From assembly GCA_009777335.1 (NCBI GenBank), contig WRMC01000009.1, positions 1-64,000 on the forward strand: DNA of 64,000 bases, in the 5' to 3' direction. The position numbers and the translations under genes were made by a program. How positions within the stretch are numbered: position 1 is the first letter of the stretch; the number at the start of each line of letters is the position of its first letter. The notes under the pieces were generated by a model, which was not told the DNA's origin, did no database searches, and saw only the letters and a program-made list of their open reading frames with translations. Positions 1-8,164 of the stretch are shown here, in pieces. The stretch is from Treponema sp. Lineage in GTDB: Bacteria; Spirochaetota; Spirochaetia; Treponematales; Breznakiellaceae.

Positions 1-2
1 TC

Positions 3-275
3 CAATATGAGGAGGGCATAGCCATGGCTAGTAAGGTATTATTGAACATCACCAAGGAAGATCATGAAAAGGCCCGTCAGTTAAGCAAGCTCAAGTATGA
101 ACTGGACATGCAGAGTAGACAAGTGAGGGCTAAGCGGGCAGCAAGAGCCGAGGGCAAGCTCGAGAGAGATAAAGAATTGTATGAACGTGCCAAGAGTGCT
201 CTGGCAGAAGGCATACCGATCGAGATAATCCAAAAAATAACTGGCCTGGACCTGGAGACCCTTTTAGGAGCTTAA
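3..275 (+). CDS. C-terminal part of Rpn-family (PD-(D/E)XK nuclease / putative transposase) protein, 5' truncated by window edge
   Basis: Frame is open upstream of ATG 24 to the window start (QYEEGIAMASKVLLNITKEDHEKARQLSKLKYELDMQSRQ...); charged EGKLERDKEL linker and ALAEGIPIEIIQKITGLDLETL tail resemble the C-termini of Rpn/PDDEXK transposase-like proteins. Confidence 0.6.
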   Translation, partial: QYEEGIAMASKVLLNITKEDHEKARQLSKLKYELDMQSRQVRAKRAARAEGKLERDKELYERAKSALAEGIPIEIIQKITGLDLETLLGA

Positions 276-291
276 CACCATCCTCCTGAAT

Positions 292-1089
292 CTAAGAGCC
301 CGCCGCCGATAAGCTCGCCCGGACCTCTTCCCTCAGAGCTGGGGCCTGCTGTGTAATAAGATCCAACTCCGTGGAGGATCTCAGGTGCACCGCCAGGAGA
401 TAGCCCTTTCGCTCCAGGGCATTACAGGCCGCTCTAAGAGCCAAGCCTATCATGTTCTCGATCCTCCAGGGGAGCTTCCGGTTCAGGGTTAGGACCTCTT
501 TTTCCATGATGAAGAGCTTGTTACCCCGGTAGCCCCAGGTCCTGCCTTTAAACTGGAAAACGCTTTCGCTGTACCCTGGTGCAGAAACTTCTTCTTTTGG
601 TATACCTGACGAAACTGGGGGAAGATCCGGGAGTTCCTCGAGAATCCTTGCCTTCCCGCCCCTGGCATAGTCCCTAAAGTCCCGTAAACTTAAAGAAACG
701 AGCTTGTCAAAGACCTCATCTGGGGCCCCATGAGCCAGGGCCTTCTCCACATAGGGGAGCTTCGAGAGCCCCTCATGGTCGCAGAAGCCCCGTTCTTCCA
801 GTTCATCCTGGAATTTTAGGAAGAGCCGGCCTATTCGGTACCAGCTAAAGATACTGCTCCGGCTCATGTTGGACCTTTTTGCCCGGTTTTCCATATAAGC
901 GGTCATGTTTTTAAAGCCCAGGGGAAGATACATTTTTTCATTTTTGATTTTTACTAATGATATACCTACATGAAGAATCGCTATTTTCGCATTATTTATT
1001 GATTCCTGGATGCCCTGATCTACCTCCAGGGGGTCTAAAGAAGCGGCATAGTCAGGGAAAAGTATGCCCTTGCTTGTGGTAGTTTCCAT
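292..1089 (-). CDS. Hypothetical protein with possible HTH-like N-terminal half (candidate DNA-binding protein)
   Basis: 265-aa ORF; NMSRSSIFSWYRIGRLF segment resembles a helix-turn-helix; divergent from the palindrome array and the 1608-2501 cassette. Confidence 0.6.
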   Translation of the reverse strand: METTTSKGILFPDYAASLDPLEVDQGIQESINNAKIAILHVGISLVKIKNEKMYLPLGFKNMTAYMENRAKRSNMSRSSIFSWYRIGRLFLKFQDELEERGFCDHEGLSKLPYVEKALAHGAPDEVFDKLVSLSLRDFRDYARGGKARILEELPDLPPVSSGIPKEEVSAPGYSESVFQFKGRTWGYRGNKLFIMEKEVLTLNRKLPWRIENMIGLALRAACNALERKGYLLAVHLRSSTELDLITQQAPALREEVRASLSAAGS

Positions 1090-1141
1090 AGGATGAATAT
1101 AATAGTAATGAGGGAAAAGTCAAGAAGATTGTTGGGGACTT

Positions 1142-1541
1142 AGTTCAACTGGTTGGACTAGATTGGGCCATTTGACCACCCCAAGTCCAACTGGTTGGAC
1201 TAGATTTGGCCATCTGAAAGCCCTGAATCCAACTGGTTGGACTAAGATTCATCGCCTAGGTCGTGCTGGTTGCACCCTGGTCCAACTGGTTGGACTAAGA
1301 TTCATCGCCTAGGTCGTGCTGGTTGCACCCAAGTCCAACTGGTTGGACTAAGATTCATCGCCTAGGTCGTGCTGGTTGCACCCTGGTCCAACTGGTTGGA
1401 CTTGATTCCGATGCCCTTGTCCAGCTAGTTGCACTCTGGTCCAACTGGTTGGACTAAAATTCACCGCCCTAGTACAGCTGGTTGGACTAGGAGCCATCAC
1501 CTGAGCCCAATTTATACCGCTTTAGTCCAACCGGTTGGACT
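1142..1541. repeat. Array of 18-bp palindromic repeats, consensus AGTCCAACTGGTTGGACT (8-bp inverted arms, 2-bp centre)
   Basis: Clear copies at 1142-1159, 1184-1201, 1226-1243, 1279-1296, 1332-1349, 1385-1402, 1438-1455, 1471-1488 and 1524-1541; start-to-start spacing 42,42,53,53,53,53,33,53; last copy AGTCCAACCGGTTGGACT is a perfect palindrome. Confidence 0.97.
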
Positions 1542-1607
1542 TCACTGTCTTCACTATCACTATCTCCAATCCTGAGTATTGACCCAACACATAAAAAACC
1601 TCACTAT

Positions 1608-1814
1608 TTGAGTATGAGCCGTCTATCTTTTAAAGCCTTTTGTATAGAGTTATATGCAGATACCAAGGCCATCCCAAGCAATGAAGTGTATACTCTCTTT
1701 GAACAAAAGGGCATCATAAAAATGCTTGACGAAGATTACGAGATCCTGCACGGTCATGGCTTCGAATATGTTATCTATGAAATCGATTCTATTTTAACTA
1801 ACGGTGGTTTATGA
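1608..1814 (+). CDS. DUF3791-like small protein
   Basis: 68 aa; overlaps the next ORF by 4 bp (ATGA); pattern resembles DUF3791 proteins that precede DUF3990. Confidence 0.6.
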   Translation: MSMSRLSFKAFCIELYADTKAIPSNEVYTLFEQKGIIKMLDEDYEILHGHGFEYVIYEIDSILTNGGL

Positions 1815-2293
1815 CCCTATACCACGGCGGAACTGATATTATTCAAAAACCCCTGATAAGACCCCAGGTTTTAGGCCGTGATTTTGGCAGGGGTTTTTAT
1901 TGCACAGACATACGAGATCAAGCTGAGAAATGGGCAAGACGACAGGGCCGGATACGTAATCAAACCGCAATCTTAAACACGTATGAATTTGATATAGCAC
2001 AGGCACAAGACAGTTTAAACATAAAACTATTCAATGATTATTCTCTTGAATGGCTAGAATTAGTAGTAAAAAGCCGGAAATTACCAGATTTCGCCCATGG
2101 TTATGATATTATTTTTGGAAAAATCGCCAACGATGATGTTGGAGAGACCATTCAAGCTGTATTTGATGGGTTAATGCCCATGGATTTTGCATTAGAAAGG
2201 CTCGTTTTTATGACTGCCAATAACCAATACTGTTTTTGCACTGAAAAAGCCTTAGATTTAATAATCTACCTGGGAACGGAAATCTTGGAGTAA
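1811..2293 (+). CDS. DUF3990-like protein (possibly ADP-ribosyltransferase-like fold)
   Basis: MTLYHGGTDIIQKPLIRPQVLGRDFGRGFYCTDIRDQAEKWARRQGR: the LYHG...DFGxGFYxT.....QAxxWA pattern is typical of DUF3990. Confidence 0.7.
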   Translation: MTLYHGGTDIIQKPLIRPQVLGRDFGRGFYCTDIRDQAEKWARRQGRIRNQTAILNTYEFDIAQAQDSLNIKLFNDYSLEWLELVVKSRKLPDFAHGYDIIFGKIANDDVGETIQAVFDGLMPMDFALERLVFMTANNQYCFCTEKALDLIIYLGTEILE

Positions 2294-2294
2294 T

Positions 2295-2501
2295 ATGCCC
2301 CACGGAACTATACGAGCATCAACAATAAAAACCCTCATTCCCCTTATTATGCAGCATTTCAACATAGATGAAAATGCGGCGCTGAAACTTTTCTATGAGT
2401 CCCACTTAGGGGAATGTTTTGCCGACGATAATACCGGCCTATACGGGCAAAGTCCATTGTATATTTTTTCCTTATTATTAGAGGAAGTAGGTCTTCAATA
2501 A
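2295..2501 (+). CDS. Small protein, DUF3791-like
   Basis: 68 aa; starts 1 bp after the preceding stop; third gene of the cassette. Confidence 0.5.
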   Translation: MPHGTIRASTIKTLIPLIMQHFNIDENAALKLFYESHLGECFADDNTGLYGQSPLYIFSLLLEEVGLQ

Positions 2502-2537
2502 TACCTTTGCCAACCCTGCCTTTTTCCTTGGTTCATG

Positions 2538-3539
2538 TCACCGGCTGTTTACCATCTTCTGCATTTCTTCGATGTTTTCCTCCCATAGCTGAACCAAGAG
2601 CTCCGGCTCCAGAGGCTGGGCGGTGGAGCCCCTGGAGAGGACCCACTCATACACCTTTTCGAACTGAGAACTGGTGAAGGTGATAATGAGCCCTTCGCCG
2701 GTTTCGGAAATCTCTTGATCTTCTGCCCAGGTGCGGTCCCTTACCCAGGCCATCGAATAATCGTAGAAGGCTACCTTAAAGGTATATGTTTCCTGGCCCA
2801 TAAAAACTCCGAAATAGGAGCCGGAACTGCTAGCCCGGTAATCATAATTTGCCGGCAGGGTGAACCGGTCTGTGGTAAGAGTGACCTTTTGCATCCGGGC
2901 CAAGGAAAAAATGCGGGTTCCCTTTCTCTCTTCGGCATATCCATAGAGGTACCACAGGCCGTTATCAAAAAGGAGCTGGTAGGGTCTGACCCGGCGAAGC
3001 TGGTAATCTTCATCATAGGTTCCCAGGTACTCAAAGGTAAGGACCCGGTTTTCCTTGATAGAGGCGGTGATGGGGTCCCATATACCGGGGGCGATGGGGG
3101 AAGGGGGGAGCCGGGGTACGACGATACGGTTTTCGTACCACTGGGCGTCTCCGCCGGCCGAAAGGGGGGCAATGATACAGTTCAACAAATTATTGGCCGC
3201 TTCATAAATCGGGGTGTCCTGGTACATGGTAAGAATATTCTTGGCCATCCCCAGGGCCAGAAGTTCATCGGCCCCGGTAAAGCCCGCGGGGAGCCGAAAG
3301 GTTTTTTCGGAATAATAAAATCCCCTCCTTAGGGCATCGTATTCAATGGGGGCATCGAGCTGGTACCTCATAAAATCCAGGTCCCGGCTGATGGTAGAAA
3401 TGCTGACTTCGCAGGCCTGGGCAAGGTAATCCGAATTGGGGTACCTCCCAGCGGCTATTTCTGCATCCAGCCGGTAAATTCTGGCCAGGGCCGTTTTCGT
3501 GGTTAAGGCCCTGGGGCTTCTCTGTTCTTTTTTCATCAT
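2538..3539 (-). CDS. WYL-domain HTH transcriptional regulator
   Basis: N-terminal HTH (ARIYRLDAEIAAGRYPNSDYLAQACEVSISTISRDLDFMR) plus WYL-type core (VRPYQLLFDNGLWYLYGYAEERKGTRIFSLARM); start trimmed to MMKKEQRS. Confidence 0.85.
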   Translation of the reverse strand: MMKKEQRSPRALTTKTALARIYRLDAEIAAGRYPNSDYLAQACEVSISTISRDLDFMRYQLDAPIEYDALRRGFYYSEKTFRLPAGFTGADELLALGMAKNILTMYQDTPIYEAANNLLNCIIAPLSAGGDAQWYENRIVVPRLPPSPIAPGIWDPITASIKENRVLTFEYLGTYDEDYQLRRVRPYQLLFDNGLWYLYGYAEERKGTRIFSLARMQKVTLTTDRFTLPANYDYRASSSGSYFGVFMGQETYTFKVAFYDYSMAWVRDRTWAEDQEISETGEGLIITFTSSQFEKVYEWVLSRGSTAQPLEPELLVQLWEENIEEMQKMVNSR

Positions 3540-3565
3540 ATCCCTTTCCTCTTCCTTTTTTTTCT

Positions 3566-5305
3566 TTAGGTACCAAATCCCATGGCTTTGGGCTTCTGGT
3601 AAAAACTGCTGTTCAATTCTTCTGCGCATATTTGGTGAAGGGTCTCCATGTCCAGGGCTTGCCCCTGGAGGAGGGCATCCACCTCGGCCTTCCGGGCGAT
3701 GTTTTCAATCTGGCCCCCCGATAAATCATACTTCTGGGACAGACCGGCGGCCTCTTCTTCCCCCAGGCTGGGCATCATGGAGGTCCAGATTCCCTGGCGG
3801 CTCTCTGTGCTGGGGCGGTCAAAGTTTATGCGGTACAGGAAGCGGCGTTCAAAGGCGCTGTCCATATTTTTGGTCAGGTTGGTGGTGGCGATCATTATTC
3901 CCTTTAGGTTTTCCATCTCCTGTAAAAGGATATTTTGCACCGTGTTTTCCATCTGGTCCACCGCCCTGCTGTTGGGGTTAAACTCCTTTCGGGCACCTAT
4001 GATCCCGTCCGCTTCATTGAAAAGCAAGATCGGAGCTATCTCTGATTTTTCCAGGGCCTTCTGGTAGGTGGTAAAAACTTCCTTGGTTCGTCTTTCACTC
4101 TCCCCTACCCACATGCTTTTTATCCGGGATAGATCAACCATCATAATATTACGGCCCGTTTCCCTGGCTATCTGATAGACCGTCTCGGTTTTCCCCGTCC
4201 CGGGGCTCCCCGAGAAGAGGCAGGCAAAGCCATTCCTCATACCCTTATCATCGAGCCGCTTTTGGATTTCCCGAAAGTTAGGTTCGATTAAAAGGTTGGT
4301 GAGGGTAGAGATCTCTTTTTTCTCCCTCCCATTATAATAGAGTCTCTTCGTTTTAATGGTATCATGGAGAATCATGTTTTTCAGGAACTTTTGATTAACC
4401 GCCAGATCCAGCTCAAAAAGCAATTCTTTTTTGGCATGGTCTGTGAGTTTCCACGATTCATTGTTCCGAAAACCGTCATCCTGGTTATGCTCCACCAGGT
4501 TCTTTTCAATAAAAATGTGATTACCCTTGGTTAAGGCTGTTCTATGGCTTAACCCATGACCCTTGTCCTCGTACAGAAATTCAATGTCATAGAACCCAAT
4601 GTTGTCATCGCTGTTATTACCCGCCAGGTGGCAAAAGCAGAGGAGGAGGATCAGATTATCATCATCAAGATTGAAGCTCATTATCTTTTTGCAAAAACCC
4701 AGATGCATGTTCATGTTCAACAGGTCCAAAAGCTCCTCCGAAAGGGCTTCATAGGTAAGTTCATCATTTCCCCTTTCCGAAAAAAGCTTAGAGAGGTGGA
4801 TGAAGAATTTTTCTATAGAAAGATTCCCAAGCTCCTCGGGGGTAAAACAATTAGTTTTCCTCAAAGACTCCCTTACTTCCCGGGGGATCCGGTAGGATGT
4901 ATAATCTCCCCTGGAACAGCGGACCAGCTTTTTCTTTTCCAGCTCTTCACATTCGGTCATATATTTAATGACCTTCATCTGGCTGGCATGAATGGTTTCT
5001 GCTATCTCGCTTAAGAGAATATTATTGCTGGAAGAGTGCTCCATAAAAAGGGAAAACAAGACGGCCTGGAGGGGGCTAATGCCCAGCTTCTCGGTGATAT
5101 AGGAGCAGTGGACCTTCCCCCTGGCCAGGCATTTTTCCAGGCCATGCTTTTGGGCCAGTTCCACGATTTTTTCGATATGGTCAAAAATATCCATGTCCTT
5201 AGACCTCATCTGGTCTACGGACCCGTCAAACTTCGATAAAAACCTGGCCCCCAGGGCTGATATGGTGTTTTTCATACTCCATACTATATCAGGTTGGTCA
5301 TTCAT
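3566..5305 (-). CDS. AAA-family ATPase with N-terminal extension
   Basis: Walker A GSPGTGKTE, Walker-B-like ILLFNEADGI, ATTNLTKNMDSAFERRFLYRINF sensor/arginine-finger region. Confidence 0.88.
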   Translation of the reverse strand: MNDQPDIVWSMKNTISALGARFLSKFDGSVDQMRSKDMDIFDHIEKIVELAQKHGLEKCLARGKVHCSYITEKLGISPLQAVLFSLFMEHSSSNNILLSEIAETIHASQMKVIKYMTECEELEKKKLVRCSRGDYTSYRIPREVRESLRKTNCFTPEELGNLSIEKFFIHLSKLFSERGNDELTYEALSEELLDLLNMNMHLGFCKKIMSFNLDDDNLILLLCFCHLAGNNSDDNIGFYDIEFLYEDKGHGLSHRTALTKGNHIFIEKNLVEHNQDDGFRNNESWKLTDHAKKELLFELDLAVNQKFLKNMILHDTIKTKRLYYNGREKKEISTLTNLLIEPNFREIQKRLDDKGMRNGFACLFSGSPGTGKTETVYQIARETGRNIMMVDLSRIKSMWVGESERRTKEVFTTYQKALEKSEIAPILLFNEADGIIGARKEFNPNSRAVDQMENTVQNILLQEMENLKGIMIATTNLTKNMDSAFERRFLYRINFDRPSTESRQGIWTSMMPSLGEEEAAGLSQKYDLSGGQIENIARKAEVDALLQGQALDMETLHQICAEELNSSFYQKPKAMGFGT

Positions 5306-5396
5306 GGAATGATAGAGCAGTTTATTTTCCCTTTCATTTTGAATAATTCTCGATTATAATGGGTATTATTAACATTTTCCAAAAGAGGAGAAACGA

Positions 5397-5939
5397 ATGA
5401 AAAAATGGGTTTGTCAAGTTTGCGGCTATGTCCACACCGGCGATACTCCCCCTGAGTCTTGTCCCCAGTGTAAGGCCCCCGCATCCAAGTTCACCGAACA
5501 GAAGGCCGGTGAAGGTTTTGCCGCCGAACACGTGGTTGGGGTAGCAAAAGGGGTAGATGCGGACATCATAAAGGATCTTCAGGCGAATTTTAACGGTGAA
5601 TGTACCGAAGTTGGGATGTATCTTGCCATGGCCCGGGTGGCCCATAGGGAAGGATACCCCGAAATTGGTCTTTACTGGGAGAAAGCAGCCTGGGAAGAGG
5701 CCGAACATGCGGCCAAATTCGCCGAACTTTTGGGTGAAGTCATCACCGACAGCACCAAGAAGAACCTGGAAATGCGGATCGAGGCCGAACACGGGGCCTG
5801 TGCAGGTAAATTCGACCTGGCCAAGAGGGCCAAGGAGAAAAACCTGGACGCCATTCACGATACGGTCCACGAAATGGCCCGGGACGAGGCTCGCCACTGC
5901 GCCGCCTTTAAGGGTTTATTGGCCCGCTACTTTAAATAG
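5397..5939 (+). CDS. rbr: Rubrerythrin with N-terminal rubredoxin-like domain ('reverse' domain order)
   Basis: N-terminal CxxCGYVHTG...CPQCKAP followed by diiron-type ExxE/ExxH motifs ([29 protein letters not shown]). Confidence 0.9.
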   Translation: MKKWVCQVCGYVHTGDTPPESCPQCKAPASKFTEQKAGEGFAAEHVVGVAKGVDADIIKDLQANFNGECTEVGMYLAMARVAHREGYPEIGLYWEKAAWEEAEHAAKFAELLGEVITDSTKKNLEMRIEAEHGACAGKFDLAKRAKEKNLDAIHDTVHEMARDEARHCAAFKGLLARYFK

Positions 5940-5950
5940 GGACAAATTGG

Positions 5951-5981
5951 GGGCTTTTCCTGGCATACTATGGAAAAGCCC
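5951..5981 (+). terminator. Hairpin after rubrerythrin gene, possible terminator
   Basis: GGGCTTTTCC (5951-5960) / GGAAAAGCCC (5972-5981), perfect 10-bp arms; no strong T-tract follows. Confidence 0.5.
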
Positions 5982-6074
5982 TTCGTTCCTCCCCTGCATT
6001 GACATTCCCGCCTTTCATACTTCATTATAGTACCATCGCCAATACTGCTATGTTTATCGATTAAAGGAGTTTGT

Positions 6075-8159
6075 ATGAGCTTTGCCACGGACCACATAAA
6101 GAACGTTGCCATCGCCGGACATGGAGGCACCGGTAAAACCACCCTTTTTGAACGCCTCCTCTTTGCCGGGGGGGCCCTTTCCCGCCCCGAGACCCTCGAA
6201 TCGGGGAAGACCGTCAGTGACTATACCCCCGAAGAAATAGAGCGAAAAATTTCCATCCGGGCCGCCATGGCCCATGTAGAAAGGAAGGGAACAAAAATAA
6301 ATCTCTTTGACACCCCCGGGTCTTCGGACTTTATCGGGGATGTGATCATCAGCTTTAGGGCCGCCGAGTTCATCCTCTTTACCGTGGACGCCCAGACGGG
6401 GGTTCAGATCGAGACCATGAAGCTCTGGCGGAGCCTTGAGGGGACCGACAAACCCAGGGGGGTCTTTATCACCCGGATGGACGGGGAGCGGGCTAACCTC
6501 GAGACGGTCTTGTCGGACATAAAAGAAAAGTTTAAGACCGACCCGGTCCCGGTGAGTATCCCCATGGGACAGGGTTCCTCCTACCAGGGGGTCATAGACC
6601 TGGTAAACGGAAAGTCCTACCTCGTTCAGGGTGAAGAGGCGGTGGAAAAAGAGGGGGCCATCCCCGCAGAATTCGAAGGGGCCTATAACAGCGCCCGGGA
6701 GCGGCTCATAGAAGCCGCCGCCGACGGGAACGATGCCCTGATGGAAAAGTATCTTGAAAACGGAACCCTGGCCCCGGAAGAAATTATCACCGGCCTAAGG
6801 GAGGCCCTGGGGGCCAACAAGTTCCTCCCGGTCTTTACGGGGGTTTCCCTGAAAAACTCGGGGCTCATTCCTTTCCTCGATTTTATCGCTGAGGTAGGTC
6901 CTTCGCCCCTCAGCGCCAAAGATGTGGCCTTGGACCGGGAGGGCTCGGAGCTCGAAGTATCCATGGATGCCTCCAAGCCCCTCTCTGCCCTGGTGATTAA
7001 AACCTCCTACGATCAGTTCTCGGGGAAGCTCTGCTGGCTTAAGGTGATCTCGGGGAAGCTGAGCGCCGACTCGGAAATAATGAACGTGACCGAAAACAAA
7101 AAAGAGCGGGTGGGAAAACTCTACACCTGCCAGGGAAAGAAGCTGGAGGAGATCCGGGAACTCTCTGCGGGGGACGTGGGGATCATCACCAAGTCGACGA
7201 CCTTAAAGACCAACGACACCATCAGCGCCGGGGACTCGAGCGTTACCTATAGGCCCCTCAACCTCCCCGATCCGGTCCACTCCATTGCGGTTAACGCCAC
7301 CGCCAAAAAGGACGATGACAAGCTGGGTGAATTTTTGGTTCGCGCCGCCGAAGAAGACAAGACCTTCCGTTACTTCTTTAACGGCGAAACCAAAGAAACG
7401 GTTATCTCGGGGATGGGGGAACTTCAGATCAATATCATCCTGGACAAGATTAAGACCAACCAGAAGATCGAGGTGGAAACCCGGGTTCCCCGGATCGCCT
7501 ATAGGGAGACCATAGGGAAGAAGGCCAGCGCCGAGTATACCCATAAAAAGCAAACCGGCGGCCATGGCCAATACGGCAAGGTGGTCCTGGACATAGGCCC
7601 CCTGAACCGGGGTGAGGGCTACAAGTTCGAAAACAAGATCTTCGGCGGGGCGGTGCCCAAGAACTATATCCCCGGGGTTGAAAAGGGCATAGCCGAGGGC
7701 ATGGCCCACGGGACAGTGGCCCAGTACCCCACGGTGGACGTGGAAGTAGCCATCGTGGACGGCAAGTACCACCCGGTGGATTCATCGGAACTTTCATTTA
7801 AACTGGCCTCCAGGAACGCCTTTAGGGAAGCCATGCGTCAGGCCAATCCCACCCTTTTGGAGCCCATCATGAACCTCTCTGTCTTTGTAGAAGACAAGTA
7901 CATGGGAGATGTGATGAGTGACCTTTCGGGGAAACGGGGAAAGATCCTGGGGCAGGACTCAGCGGGGGGGATCGCCGAAATCAGGGCCGAGGTGCCCCAG
8001 GCGGAGCTGCTCCGCTACTCCATAGACCTGCGTTCCATCACCTCCGGCACCGGTTCCTTTGGGGTGGCCTTTAGCCACTATGCCCCCATTTCGGGCCGCA
8101 TCGCCGACGAGGTGATCAAAGCCGCCGAGGCCTTCAAGGTCCAGGAAGAAGACGAGTAA
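6075..8159 (+). CDS. Elongation factor G-like GTPase (EF-G paralog)
   Basis: G1 AGHGGTGKTT, G3 DTPGSSDF, EF-G domain IV/V signatures (KKQTGGHGQYGKV, LSGKRGKILG). Confidence 0.9.
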   Translation: MSFATDHIKNVAIAGHGGTGKTTLFERLLFAGGALSRPETLESGKTVSDYTPEEIERKISIRAAMAHVERKGTKINLFDTPGSSDFIGDVIISFRAAEFILFTVDAQTGVQIETMKLWRSLEGTDKPRGVFITRMDGERANLETVLSDIKEKFKTDPVPVSIPMGQGSSYQGVIDLVNGKSYLVQGEEAVEKEGAIPAEFEGAYNSARERLIEAAADGNDALMEKYLENGTLAPEEIITGLREALGANKFLPVFTGVSLKNSGLIPFLDFIAEVGPSPLSAKDVALDREGSELEVSMDASKPLSALVIKTSYDQFSGKLCWLKVISGKLSADSEIMNVTENKKERVGKLYTCQGKKLEEIRELSAGDVGIITKSTTLKTNDTISAGDSSVTYRPLNLPDPVHSIAVNATAKKDDDKLGEFLVRAAEEDKTFRYFFNGETKETVISGMGELQINIILDKIKTNQKIEVETRVPRIAYRETIGKKASAEYTHKKQTGGHGQYGKVVLDIGPLNRGEGYKFENKIFGGAVPKNYIPGVEKGIAEGMAHGTVAQYPTVDVEVAIVDGKYHPVDSSELSFKLASRNAFREAMRQANPTLLEPIMNLSVFVEDKYMGDVMSDLSGKRGKILGQDSAGGIAEIRAEVPQAELLRYSIDLRSITSGTGSFGVAFSHYAPISGRIADEVIKAAEAFKVQEEDE

Positions 8160-8164
8160 GGGCG

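Noticed and set aside
1142-1541. CRISPR array
   Set aside because: Repeats are only 18 bp and palindromic, spacers are themselves repeated (three nearly identical 35-mers), spacing varies (33-53 bp), and no cas genes are present
3499-4067. + strand ORFs antisense to the AAA ATPase
   Set aside because: Low-complexity Ser/Pro/Gly-rich translation opposite a well-supported AAA domain
7203-7772. Long antisense ORFs in GC-rich genes (for example 7203-7772 -, 19541-20485 -, 26459-27028 +, 51239-52432 -)
   Set aside because: They lie wholly opposite well-supported genes and have low-complexity, unfamily-like translations; shadow ORFs of codon bias
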